A stretch of DNA of 23,963 nucleotides from Nitrospinota bacterium (GTDB lineage: Bacteria > JADFOP01 > DATKYB01): positions 1 through 23,963 of the forward strand of contig DATKYB010000115.1 in the NCBI GenBank assembly GCA_035528715.1, in the 5' to 3' direction. Under the pieces are notes generated by a model that made no database searches, had not been told where the DNA came from, and worked only from the letters and a program-made list of their open reading frames with translations. This document shows, in pieces, positions 15,789 through 23,963 of the stretch. Numbering within the stretch: the first letter of the stretch is position 1; each line of letters begins with the position of its first letter. Made by a program: the position numbers and the translations under genes.

Positions 15789-15994
15789 CGTCTTTTTTTT
15801 TAAAAGGTTTATCACTCATTCAAAGAGAAATCGTAAATTTATGCTCAGATGGTAGTTTACATGAAAAAGAGCTCAATGAACTCTATTCATGGATTATAAA
15901 TCGAGCACCCTCTTCCCACCGAAGTGATAATCTTGAGAAATTCCATTCCTTTTTCTTCCCAGAAGGCACGTCAATACTTAATAAAACTTCTCAA

Positions 15995-17632
15995 ATGATT
16001 GATGCACTCAGGGATAAGAGGACAATTAATCTTTCAAAACTCAATTCTGATCCGATAAGAAATCCTGCAAAGGAAATACTTTTTACCTCTAATATACTCC
16101 TTACCATACCTCCAAAATCTAAGAATATCGATTCTTTGCCCATAAAAGAATCTATAAGAGAGCAGCTTAAAGATACCATAAAAGAAGATCAGCAATACTT
16201 TTATGATCACCCCATTCAAATCGGTACAGATAGAGAAAACAGTGAAGCAATCTATGGCCTTAGAGAACTGGAGAGAGCTGTAAACTATGAATCAGATCGT
16301 GGCTCAATATCTAAAAACGCAGTGATAAACTGTGTTCTTTCAGTATCCGTAACCCATAGAGGGCTCCATAGAATAAGCAAAGAATATCTTGAAGAAGAGC
16401 TTAAAGGCTCTACGAACATCCAACGAATCAATATCTACGTATTCACTGAGGAAGACACGAGAAGATTAAATAATGAGATTCTGATTCCGGCTGCAGAAAA
16501 ATATTTCACCAATCGTGATACTTCTGTTCTCCAAGAGATTATTGGCGTAGATGGCGAATATGGCAGGCACTATAGCTTTCTTAAAACTATATCAGTTTTC
16601 TGGAACGTATTGATTGATCCTGAAATAAAGGGAACGTTTAAGATTGACCTTGACCAGGCATTTCCCCAAAAAGAGCTGGTCAAAGCCGTAGGTTTATCAG
16701 CCTTCGAGCATTTTCAAACACCGCTTTGGGGGGCTGAAGGAATTGACCACTGGGGAAACAAGGTAAAACTCGGTATGATTGCCGGAGCACTCGTTAATGA
16801 AAAAGATATCAAAAAATCGCTCTTTACCCCTGATGTTACCTTTCCCTCTGATAACATCAAAGCAGATGAATGGATTTTTCTAAGCCACCTTCCGCAGGCA
16901 CTCTCTACTCAAGCAGAGATGATGACTCGATATACTGACAAAAAACTTGATGGCAAAAAAAGATGCCTTCAGCGTATTCATGTTACGGGAGGCACTAACG
17001 GGATCCTTGTTGAAAGCTTAAGGCAGCATCGCCCTTTTACACCAACTTTTATTGGCCGTGCTGAAGACCAGGCCTATATTATGTCTGTGCTGTTTAAAAA
17101 TGAAAATAATAGTCTCCTTAGATATGTTCATAAAGATGGCTTGATTATGCGTCACGACAAAGAAGCATTTGCTGGACAGGCCATAAAAACTGCAGAGATT
17201 GGGAAAATCATAGGTGATTATACACGCATGCTCTGGTTTTCCTATTATGCCAGAGCTCTGCCCTGGCCATTAGAAAAGACTAAAGATAATATTGATCCCT
17301 TCACCGGCTGTTTTGTTTCTTCATTACCCTTTACAGTCATCTATCTAAGACTTGCTCTTAAGGCTGCCTCATTCTTCAGTGATATTAAAAGATTCAACGT
17401 GGGACTAGACCTATTAAAGACTGGGACACGAATTCTGGATAGGGTAATAAACCATTTGGATAAAGAACCCAACCCCCTTATCAAACAATACCAAAAAGAA
17501 AAAGAGGGATGGAATCTTTATTATGATATCCTTGAGAGGATTGAAGTGAAATTGAAGTCGGATGATTCCTTTGCACTGGAACTAAAGAAAAAAGCGCTAA
17601 ATTTGGTTAAAGATTCTAAAATAAGATTTTAA
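15995..17632 (+). CDS. Unrecognised large protein, possibly GT-A-type glycosyltransferase (C-terminal part)
   Basis: From the first ATG (15995) this encodes 545 residues, but the frame is open back to 15743 with no ATG, GTG or TTG, and ATG 15995 has no ribosome binding site, so the true N-terminus is probably the upstream 15459 frame. I cannot assign a family. Suggestive features: YGRHYSFLKTISVFWN (from residue 189), then a DLD triad at 218-220 in FKIDLDQAFP, like the metal-binding DxD of GT-A glycosyltransferases; VTGGTNGILVESLR (330 on); and IGRAEDQAYI (353-362), comparable to the acidic ED motif of such enzymes. No signal peptide or clear membrane segment. Base composition appears slightly richer in G+C than its neighbours. 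A glycosyltransferase role is inference only. Confidence 0.6.
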   Translation: MIDALRDKRTINLSKLNSDPIRNPAKEILFTSNILLTIPPKSKNIDSLPIKESIREQLKDTIKEDQQYFYDHPIQIGTDRENSEAIYGLRELERAVNYESDRGSISKNAVINCVLSVSVTHRGLHRISKEYLEEELKGSTNIQRINIYVFTEEDTRRLNNEILIPAAEKYFTNRDTSVLQEIIGVDGEYGRHYSFLKTISVFWNVLIDPEIKGTFKIDLDQAFPQKELVKAVGLSAFEHFQTPLWGAEGIDHWGNKVKLGMIAGALVNEKDIKKSLFTPDVTFPSDNIKADEWIFLSHLPQALSTQAEMMTRYTDKKLDGKKRCLQRIHVTGGTNGILVESLRQHRPFTPTFIGRAEDQAYIMSVLFKNENNSLLRYVHKDGLIMRHDKEAFAGQAIKTAEIGKIIGDYTRMLWFSYYARALPWPLEKTKDNIDPFTGCFVSSLPFTVIYLRLALKAASFFSDIKRFNVGLDLLKTGTRILDRVINHLDKEPNPLIKQYQKEKEGWNLYYDILERIEVKLKSDDSFALELKKKALNLVKDSKIRF

Positions 17633-17896
17633 TATACTAACCCGCCTTACCACCCCTTTCTGCATATAACCCTTTTCTTATTAACCACTCTTTTTTCTTC
17701 TAATCCTTTGATTCCTATTAAAGTTCTCAAGCGAGATTACCGATAAGAAGTAAACGGCTTTTCAAAAGAAATTTATGCTTATAAATAGCTGATTTATATG
17801 GTTTTAAAAATCATTATGCTCGAAATCTTTATTATGGTTTTTGGCACATTAATCTCATTTCTAAGGGCTTAAAAAGCGAAAACAAAGGAAATAGGT

Positions 17897-18547
17897 ATGC
17901 CAAGATTCTTAAAGAATTTAAAACTTAAATATATAAAAGAGAAGAGATACTTTTGTTTTCTAAATTTCTTGATTCTTTTTCCGTTGATTTTCACAGGGTG
18001 TGTTACTACTAATAACTATGATTATAAAGGAGATGTTACAAACAATACCCCTTATGATATTAAATACAAAAAGGTACAGGAATACCTGGAGAAGGCTGCC
18101 AATTTTAGATATGAAAGAGATAAGGTCTCTCAAAAATCAGTAAAGTCATCTTCCAACAGAGACATGATAAGGGATAAAACAGATTTCTGGTTTCCTTTTG
18201 TAAGTATTATAGAAGATATTAAGAAAGATAGGGCTGATTATTGGCAACTGCCTGAAGAGACAGAAAAGAAGGGACGAGGGGATTGTGAAGACAAGGCAAT
18301 ATGGCTCTATTCAAAGTTGATAAAAGAGGGTTTTATAGATGTAAGATTGGTCATAGGCAAATATCGAGAGTCCAGTCCTTATCTACATGCTTGGGTCGTT
18401 TGGTATCAGGAAGATAAGATATTTATTTTAGATCCAACCAAAAACAGAAATATCTGGGAGCTAAGGGATTACCCTGCGGGTTATTATCAACCCTACTATT
18501 CCTATTACAAGAATAAAAAGTGGCGTCACAAAGTAATTGAAAAATAG
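17897..18547 (+). CDS. Transglutaminase-like cysteine proteinase-type lipoprotein
   Basis: Residues 1-35 are a basic start, a hydrophobic stretch and the lipobox LIFTGC with Cys35, so the protein should be a lipoprotein. The rest has the papain-like catalytic layout of transglutaminase-like proteins: Cys130 in GRGDCEDKA, His164 in YLHAWVVW and Asp179 in ILDPT. The GDCEDKA context resembles the bacterial transglutaminase-like cysteine proteinases (PF06035, LapG type), though no adjacent LapD- or adhesin-like gene is seen. AAAGGA stands seven bases before ATG 17897. It precedes an exopolysaccharide export locus by about 200 bp, so it may process a surface protein or cell-wall component; its substrate is unknown. 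The 264-bp gap before it (17633-17896) holds no gene, only a pyrimidine-rich stretch at its start. Confidence 0.8.
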   Translation: MPRFLKNLKLKYIKEKRYFCFLNFLILFPLIFTGCVTTNNYDYKGDVTNNTPYDIKYKKVQEYLEKAANFRYERDKVSQKSVKSSSNRDMIRDKTDFWFPFVSIIEDIKKDRADYWQLPEETEKKGRGDCEDKAIWLYSKLIKEGFIDVRLVIGKYRESSPYLHAWVVWYQEDKIFILDPTKNRNIWELRDYPAGYYQPYYSYYKNKKWRHKVIEK

Positions 18548-18599
18548 AAGAATAATCCCAATTTCAATATTGATTGTTCTATACCTTGTTATTCTATTA

Positions 18600-18734
18600 A
18601 TTTATAACATTGTTACATATTAAATATAATAATATAATAATATAATAAAAAAATAAAAAAAATATTATTTTTTTCTTGACAGTATATTTTTTTTATTTGA
18701 AAATCAATTTCTTAATTTAGAATATCTTTATAAT
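18600..18734 (+). promoter_or_regulatory. A/T-only tract and possible promoter upstream of the FecR-domain gene
   Basis: 18618-18674 is almost purely A and T with repeated ATAAT units and A/T runs, like an UP element or bent DNA. It is followed by TTGACA (18676-18681) with only a fair -10 (GAAAAT, 18699-18704, 17 bases away). TTGAAA (18697-18702) with TAGAAT (18718-18723, 15 bases) is an alternative. A separate transcript for the export locus probably begins here. Confidence 0.35.
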
Positions 18735-18750
18735 ATCTTAAGGAGTTACA

Positions 18751-19722
18751 ATGAAAGTGAAAAATTATCTTCACGTCTCTACTTTCCTTATCACCATACT
18801 TTTTTTCCTCACTTTTTTCTTTATTCCATCTTCTTATGCTCAACAGCCAGAAAAATTAGCCAATATAACAATCTTTGAGGGCGATGTCTTTGTTAAGAGC
18901 AAAGTATCTGAGCCTAAGGAAAAGTGGGCTAAGTTAAAGAAGGCTCCTCACATATTATATAACGGTGATGAGGTAAAAACAGAGAAGGGGACAGCAGAGA
19001 TAGAGTTTTTGGATGGAAGTATTGTTAAGATAGCTGAGAAGACGAGTATTGCGATAGATGAGAGTTTAAAAAAGAGAAAGTCTTTAGGGATATGGCTTGA
19101 CATATACAAAGGCAGGACGATAAAGGTATTTTTTGGTAAGTTATGGGCTGAAATTAAGCCGAGCAAAGAGAAAAAAACGGAGTTTGAGTCACCCACTGTG
19201 GTAGCAGGTGTAAGATCGACGACCCTTTCCTTTAGTTTTGATCCTGCAACAAGACACACAACAGTCACGGCACCTGCAGGATCGATATTAGATGTAAGTG
19301 ATATAGACGGTGTTACACGAATAACGTTTGTGGATGGCGCGATAGATATTGCTGTTAACCCTGAGACAAGTGAAATAACTTTTACTGTTATATCTGGAAG
19401 CCACACCATACTAGCTACGTGTGGTACGGAAGTTCAAGTTGATGCAGGAGATTGTGTAGGTATCATTTATGATGCAGCGATAAAGACTACTACCATTAAT
19501 GTTACATGTGGTACGGTTACGGTAATAGATCCTCAAGGCCAGAGACAGGATTTAACTGCGGGAGAAACAACAACAACGACCTGTGCATTGCCTCCAGGTG
19601 AGCCTCCTCCAGGGCTGCCTCTAATTGATACAGGTGAGCCGCCAGAGAGATTGAAGACTAAAGACGTACCAGCAAGCCCTTCTGGTGGTGAGAGTAATGG
19701 CAAAAAAGATGATGTATTATAA
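18751..19722 (+). CDS. FecR-domain secreted protein
   Basis: The 323-residue protein starts with a signal peptide (hydrophobic residues 10-27, likely cut after SYA near residue 30) and so acts outside the inner membrane. Residues about 36-130 match the FecR fold (PF04773): ITIFEGDVFVK, then LYNGDEVKTEKGTAEIEFLDGSIVKI, the usual 'threshold' strand pattern. The following half is rich in Thr and Val beta-strand repeats with four cysteines (TCGT, GDCVG, TCGT, TTTCAL), and the end is Pro/Gly-rich and low in complexity. TAAGGAG stands before ATG 18751. This is not the FecR anti-sigma regulator; its place ahead of a barrel and Wza/Wzc suggests a structural envelope role. No ligand can be named. Confidence 0.82.
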   Translation: MKVKNYLHVSTFLITILFFLTFFFIPSSYAQQPEKLANITIFEGDVFVKSKVSEPKEKWAKLKKAPHILYNGDEVKTEKGTAEIEFLDGSIVKIAEKTSIAIDESLKKRKSLGIWLDIYKGRTIKVFFGKLWAEIKPSKEKKTEFESPTVVAGVRSTTLSFSFDPATRHTTVTAPAGSILDVSDIDGVTRITFVDGAIDIAVNPETSEITFTVISGSHTILATCGTEVQVDAGDCVGIIYDAAIKTTTINVTCGTVTVIDPQGQRQDLTAGETTTTTCALPPGEPPPGLPLIDTGEPPERLKTKDVPASPSGGESNGKKDDVL

Positions 19723-19765
19723 GAACTATATCATTTAAATTTCTTAACGAATAATAAAGGGATTA

Positions 19766-20977
19766 ATGAAAGCTAATAAGAGAAAAGGGATATTAAGTTT
19801 TATCTTCTTTTGTTTTGTAATAATATCCCTCATATTTTTTATGAGCTCATCTGCTTTGGCTCAGCAAAGAGAGCGAGCTGGAGTAGAGCCCCGAATCAAG
19901 ATTGGCTCCCTTGAAATACATCCCAGCTTAGAAGTTGAACAGGTCTATGATGATAATATATTCTTAGAATCAACAAATGAGCAACATGATTTAATTACTC
20001 TGACAAGGCCTGGTATTCGGTTTTTTCTTCCAATAACGGGGGATCATTATCTTGACCTTGATTATTTGGCAGAGCTTTCTGTATTTTCTGATAACAGCCA
20101 GGAAAATTATCAAAATCAAACTTTATACGCAGGGGGAAATCTTAACTTTCCCGGTGGTCTTTATTTTATGGTAAGGGACATATACAGAGATACAACAGAC
20201 CCATCTTCAAGTGCAGAGCAGAGCGATTTAGACCCAAGAACGCGAAAGAAACTCAACACAGCCCTCTCCACTCTCGGTTATAAGCTGGGTGAGAAAAGCA
20301 GGGCAGAATTAGGTTTTTCTTATTATACAATAGACTACGAAGATCCCGCTAATGACAGGCTTGACAGGAGCGAAGTAGCAGGGAGGGGAACCTACTTTTA
20401 TAAATTCTGGCCAAAGACAACTGCCCTTTTTGAGTTTGTGCATAGCTCGAATATGTTTGATCAGCTTGCGAAAACAGACCCACAGGACGATTCAAAGGCC
20501 TATGAATTTAATACGGGTCTTCGTTTTAACACGGATGCAAAGCTGAGGGGAGATATAAGAGTTGGATACGAGAAGAGGGATTTTGAGACTATAGGTGATG
20601 ATGACAATTTCGTCTTTGATGCTGAACTGACTTGGCTTGCAACCCCAAAGTTTACAGGAAGAATCTCATTTTCACGCAGCACAGAAAATGCTGAATCGAG
20701 CACTGATGAGTTTTATAGACATAATCAAGTTAGCGTAGGGGCCACACACAGATTTACAAATAAGCTTTATGGTTCCATTGATTTTACCTATTATAAAGAT
20801 GACTATAATACTGACAGAGAAGATGAAAACACAAAAGAGATTGTAGAGGCAGGGTATTATTTCAAGGAGTGGTTGAGAGTTTTTGTAAGATACGAAAGAG
20901 AGGACCTTGACTCTACAATTGATTTAAATGACTATGAAGATAACAGGGTTTCTTTTGGCATAGCCATGACTTACTGA
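19766..20977 (+). CDS. Outer-membrane beta-barrel protein (putative porin 2 type, PF10082-like)
   Basis: The 403 residues begin with a signal peptide ending ALA-QQ at about residue 33, and continue with an even pattern of amphipathic strands rich in aromatic and acidic residues (DHYLDLDYLAELSVFSD, GNLNFPGGLYFMVRD, ITYY-type segments). The final VSFGIAMTY ends in an aromatic residue, the usual outer-membrane insertion signal. The strand pattern and the opening KIGSLEIHPSLEVEQVYDDNIF are like the barrel proteins found with exopolysaccharide clusters. AAAGGG precedes ATG 19766. It probably works with the downstream Wza-like protein as part of an export or assembly route. No catalytic residues are recognised. 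Confidence 0.8.
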   Translation: MKANKRKGILSFIFFCFVIISLIFFMSSSALAQQRERAGVEPRIKIGSLEIHPSLEVEQVYDDNIFLESTNEQHDLITLTRPGIRFFLPITGDHYLDLDYLAELSVFSDNSQENYQNQTLYAGGNLNFPGGLYFMVRDIYRDTTDPSSSAEQSDLDPRTRKKLNTALSTLGYKLGEKSRAELGFSYYTIDYEDPANDRLDRSEVAGRGTYFYKFWPKTTALFEFVHSSNMFDQLAKTDPQDDSKAYEFNTGLRFNTDAKLRGDIRVGYEKRDFETIGDDDNFVFDAELTWLATPKFTGRISFSRSTENAESSTDEFYRHNQVSVGATHRFTNKLYGSIDFTYYKDDYNTDREDENTKEIVEAGYYFKEWLRVFVRYEREDLDSTIDLNDYEDNRVSFGIAMTY

Positions 20978-21074
20978 AAAAACTGATAGTTTTCTTTAAA
21001 GCTTTAAGATTTAATTCAGCTTAATATTTTTCTAAATTTATGATAAAATAATTAAAGCGAAAAATAAAATGTTT

Positions 21075-21101
21075 TTGATTAAATCTCTTTTAATCAAAGG
21101 T
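21075..21101 (+). promoter_or_regulatory. Hairpin overlapping the ribosome binding site of the exporter gene
   Basis: TTTGATTAAA (21075-21084) and TTTAATCAAA (21090-21099) are a perfect ten-base inverted repeat around TCTCT. The 3' arm includes the AAA of AAAGG (21097-21101), the only ribosome binding site for ATG 21106. If the stem forms, initiation would be hindered. All but two of its pairs are A-U, so it would melt with modest heating or on binding. Confidence 0.5.
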
Positions 21102-21105
21102 AACA

Positions 21106-21975
21106 ATGATAAATATAACAAAGACATCTCACTTCCTCAAACCTATCTTCATAAATATCCTCGTATTACTAATTTTTTTACTCTTTAATTCTTCATCTGC
21201 ATACCCTCAAGAAGAAGAATATACTGTTGGTGGAAAAGACTTGCTGGATATTATGGTCTTTGAAGAAAGTGACCTTTCAAAAAGAGTGAGGATTAGTGAA
21301 GATGGTTATATTACCTTTCCCCTTTTAGGTCAGGTTAAGGTCGGTGGCCTAACCGCTTCCCAGATTGAAAAGAAGTTAGCAAAATTATTGGAAGACGGTT
21401 ACCTTGTCAATCCCCAAGTTTCGGTAATGGTTAAGTACTTTGAAAGCAGGAAGGTATCTGTCTTGGGTTGTGTAGAAAAACCCGGCACATATAGCCTGAT
21501 CGCTAAAACGACCATTCTTGAGGCCATATCTAAAGCAGGCGGGCTTGATATGGAGGAGAAATTTACAAATGTTGTCTTAATTAGGCCAAATCCAAAAGGA
21601 GCTAATAGTGAAATGACAACCATAACCATAAATTTAAATAAACTACTTAAAGGTAAAAATACATCGTTAAATATTGAGGTTAAAAATAAAGATACAATTA
21701 TCATACCTAGGTTTGATACAGTATTTGTTTTCGGTCAGGTAAGAAACCCAGGGGCTGTTGTTATGGAAAAAGATATAACGATTGTTGAAGCAATCGCCCT
21801 AGCGGGTGGATTCACAAGATTGGCATCTGAGAACCGCACAAGGGTGATTAGGGTTGTAGATGGGAAGTTAACAAAAATCACGGTGAAGATGGCTGATGTT
21901 AAAAAGGGAGATTCGAGCAAAAATATAATTCTAAAGCCCGAAGATATAGTAGTTGTACCAGAACGCTTTTTTTAA
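21106..21975 (+). CDS. Polysaccharide export protein (Wza/OPX-like)
   Basis: The 289-residue protein has a signal peptide (hydrophobic to about residue 33) but no lipobox cysteine, unlike classic Wza. Residues about 38-112 form the Poly_export domain (PF02563): YTVGGKDLLDIMVFEESDLSK and ISEDGYITFPLLGQVKVGGLT. Two SLBB domains follow: VSVLGCVEKPGTYSLIAKTT, then VFVFGQVRNPGAVVMEKD with AIALAGGF. The C-terminus ends FF, short of the trans-outer-membrane helix of Wza. This is the short OPX type that likely needs a separate outer-membrane partner; the barrel encoded just upstream is a good candidate. The ribosome binding site lies in a hairpin. Confidence 0.93.
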   Translation: MINITKTSHFLKPIFINILVLLIFLLFNSSSAYPQEEEYTVGGKDLLDIMVFEESDLSKRVRISEDGYITFPLLGQVKVGGLTASQIEKKLAKLLEDGYLVNPQVSVMVKYFESRKVSVLGCVEKPGTYSLIAKTTILEAISKAGGLDMEEKFTNVVLIRPNPKGANSEMTTITINLNKLLKGKNTSLNIEVKNKDTIIIPRFDTVFVFGQVRNPGAVVMEKDITIVEAIALAGGFTRLASENRTRVIRVVDGKLTKITVKMADVKKGDSSKNIILKPEDIVVVPERFF

Positions 21976-22015
21976 AAAAGACATATGCAAATAATTATTG
22001 ATAAAAAGGTAAAAA

Positions 22016-23963
22016 ATGACTCCTACACATTTTGAGAAAGAAATCCATCTAAGGAATTACCTCAGAGTAATAAAAAAGAGGCAATGGATAATAATAACTT
22101 TCTTTCTTATTGTGGTTATTACTGTAACAATCCACTCTTTTAAAATGAAACCCGTCTATCAAGCTACTGCAAAAGTTCTTATAGAGAAGGAAGAACCAAA
22201 AGTAATATCCATTGAAGAGGTCTTGGCCTTGAACTTGGATAGGAAAGAACAAGACTATTACCAAACTCAATACAAGATAATCGAAAGTCGTTCATTAGCA
22301 AACAAAGTCTTAAAGAAATTAGATCTGAAAAACAACAAGGATTTTTTACCACCAAAAAAAGATGATTTTAGTATTATCAGATATCTGTCTTCTGCTTTAA
22401 ATACTTCTGTAAGTAAATTGAAACGTGAAGAGAAAGAATATTCAGAAAAAGCAGAACTGACAGAATCAAAAGAGGAAACAAGATTAATTGATCTTTTTCT
22501 TTCCAAACTTATTGTAAGTCCTATAAGGAACAGTCGGCTGGTAGATATCAGTTATGAAGGGCACAATCCCCTCTTAATAACTAAAATTACCAATACTTTA
22601 GCTGAAGCCTATATACAAAAGAACTTAGAGGTAAAATTTTATGCATCTGAAGAAGCAAAAGAGTGGCTTAGTGAACGGCTTCAAGAACAGGAAAATAAAC
22701 TTGACGAATCTCAACGTGCCTTCCAAAAATATAAAGAAGAAAATAATATCATTTCTATAAAAGGAAAAGAGAATTTGGTTACCCAAAGACTTACACAATT
22801 AGGTACTGCCTTTACAGAAGCCAAGTCAGAAAGGATCGGAAAAGAAACCATGTATTTTCAATTAAAAAAATATGGTAACGATCTAGAGAAAGTCGAAACC
22901 CTCCCAGTCATCGTTGATAATCGATTGATTCAGAATCTAAAAGAAGATTATGTGAGATTACAGAGGGCGTTTTCAGAATTATCAGAAAAATATAAAGAAA
23001 AACACCCCAAGTTGATCAGAATAAATTCTCAGTTGCAAACAATGAAAAAGAGAGCAACCGAAGAGATAAAAAAGGTAGCCAGCAGTATTGAGACAGAGTA
23101 TCGAGTTCTACTCTCCAGGGAACAGGCATTAAAGAATGCTCTTGATGCCCAACAAAAAGAAGCTTTAGACTTGAATCAGAAGGCCATAAAATATGGAATC
23201 CTTGAAAGGGAGGTAAATACTAATCAACAGTTTTATGATACGTTATTAAATCGTTTTAAAGAGACAACCCTTACAGGAGAGCTCAAGACGGGAAATATAA
23301 GGATTGTAGACCGTGCTGAAGTTCCCAGCAAGCCGGTAAAGCCAAATAAAAAACTTAATATTTTATTAGCAATAATTGTAGGATTGACTATTGGCACAGG
23401 TTTGGCATTCTTTTTCGAATATCTTGACTCTACAATTCAAACCCCTGAAGATATAGAAGATTATTTAAGGATTCCTTATTTAGGTGGTATTGAACAGTTT
23501 TCAAAAAAGACCTCAGCTGATAATATGGAGAAGGAATTATTTGTTCTTTCCGATCCTCAATCGACAATTTCAGAGGCTATAAAAGGTGTGAGGACTAATA
23601 TTTCTATAATAAGAGATAAAGATTTAAAAAGAGCAATACTTATTACCAGTACAGCCCCTAAAGAAGGGAAGACTGCAATAGTATCAAATTTGGCCATAGT
23701 CCTTGCCCAGACCGGGAAAAAAGTTTTATTAATCGATGCGGATATTCGAAAACCGAGAATTCATGAGCTTTTCGATTTGAAACTTTTACCTGGTTTAACT
23801 GATATATTGCAGGGTAAAAACAACATTGAACCTATAATCCAATCAACATCTGTTGAAAATCTCAGCATCATAACAAGTGGTGATGTTCCTCAGAACCCGT
23901 CAGAACTCCTGAGCTCTAAGAGAATTCAGTTGATGATTGAATCTTTAAAGAAAAAGTTCGATT
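22016..23963 (+). CDS. Wzc-like chain-length determinant / tyrosine autokinase, 3' end missing
   Basis: The frame from ATG 22016 stays open to the window end (649 codons). It has the PCP-2a arrangement: a Wzz-type N-terminal segment with the first membrane helix at about 28-46, long coiled-coil periplasmic region (helices rich in Glu/Lys around 200-400), the family's PSKPVKPNK turn near residue 440, and the second membrane helix at about 447-468. The cytoplasmic BY-kinase follows: Walker A STAPKEGKT at 545-553, and the Walker A' LLIDADIRKPR with Asp574. The C-terminal tyrosine cluster would be beyond the window. Such proteins control polymer length and are autophosphorylated on tyrosine. The ribosome binding site, AAAAGG, is weak. 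It completes an OPX-PCP export pair. Confidence 0.95.
   Translation, partial: MTPTHFEKEIHLRNYLRVIKKRQWIIITFFLIVVITVTIHSFKMKPVYQATAKVLIEKEEPKVISIEEVLALNLDRKEQDYYQTQYKIIESRSLANKVLKKLDLKNNKDFLPPKKDDFSIIRYLSSALNTSVSKLKREEKEYSEKAELTESKEETRLIDLFLSKLIVSPIRNSRLVDISYEGHNPLLITKITNTLAEAYIQKNLEVKFYASEEAKEWLSERLQEQENKLDESQRAFQKYKEENNIISIKGKENLVTQRLTQLGTAFTEAKSERIGKETMYFQLKKYGNDLEKVETLPVIVDNRLIQNLKEDYVRLQRAFSELSEKYKEKHPKLIRINSQLQTMKKRATEEIKKVASSIETEYRVLLSREQALKNALDAQQKEALDLNQKAIKYGILEREVNTNQQFYDTLLNRFKETTLTGELKTGNIRIVDRAEVPSKPVKPNKKLNILLAIIVGLTIGTGLAFFFEYLDSTIQTPEDIEDYLRIPYLGGIEQFSKKTSADNMEKELFVLSDPQSTISEAIKGVRTNISIIRDKDLKRAILITSTAPKEGKTAIVSNLAIVLAQTGKKVLLIDADIRKPRIHELFDLKLLPGLTDILQGKNNIEPIIQSTSVENLSIITSGDVPQNPSELLSSKRIQLMIESLKKKFD

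Noticed and set aside
17633-17896. Hidden gene or RNA in the gap before the lipoprotein
   Set aside because: No open frame with a ribosome binding site and no strong structure; only a pyrimidine-rich stretch and a six-base A-T hairpin.
18610-18674. Simple repeat of CRISPR or integration-site type
   Set aside because: It is irregular A/T-only sequence without spaced units; better explained as promoter-associated A/T-rich DNA.
20979-20993. AAAACT-GAT-AGTTTT hairpin after the barrel gene as a terminator
   Set aside because: Only six mostly A-T pairs and no long T run follow; too weak to call.

Overview
This window looks like chromosomal DNA of a low-GC (about one third GC by eye) Gram-negative bacterium. 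The conserved gene order rplM-rpsI-argC-argJ-rpsB-tsf-pyrH-frr-uppS-cdsA-dxr resembles Desulfobacterota, Nitrospirota and allied anaerobic lineages. A two-iron superoxide reductase suggests an anaerobe or microaerophile, and an outer-membrane barrel plus a Wza-type exporter shows a diderm envelope. I cannot name the species. TTG start codons are common (argJ, cdsA, dxr, pgpA, recX).

Layout. (1) 2-283 is the 3' end of a YraN/UPF0102 gene. (2) 418-1248 is rplM-rpsI, closed by a clear intrinsic terminator. (3) 1321-3577 is argC-argJ (arginine biosynthesis). (4) 3759-6496 is rpsB-tsf-pyrH-frr, preceded by a structured leader with a 12-codon arginine-rich mini-ORF. (5) 6625-9446 is uppS-cdsA-dxr (envelope lipid and isoprenoid synthesis), preceded by a second possible RNA hairpin; rseP, often next to dxr, is absent from this window. 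(6) 9549-13426 is a tight run pgpA-pncC(cinA C-terminal type)-thpR-recA-recX-pilD. (7) On the minus strand, 13450-14301 is a stand-alone DUF2156 protein. (8) 14498-15446 is a peroxide/superoxide defence pair, tpx and desulfoferrodoxin. (9) 15459-17632 is an unrecognised, possibly GT-A-like large gene split by a -1 frame change at an A AAA AAG heptamer. (10) 17897 to the end is an envelope/exopolysaccharide locus: transglutaminase-like lipoprotein, FecR-domain protein, outer-membrane beta-barrel, Wza-like exporter, and a Wzc-like chain-length/tyrosine-kinase gene cut by the window end.

Most genes are housekeeping and well known. The parts worth a second look are non-coding or at gene boundaries: the rpsB leader, which can form two mutually exclusive structures, one of them covering the rpsB ribosome binding site; the hairpin that overlaps the ribosome binding site of the exporter gene; and the frame-shifted gene at 15459-17632. 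No tRNA, rRNA, CRISPR array, insertion sequence or phage gene was seen.
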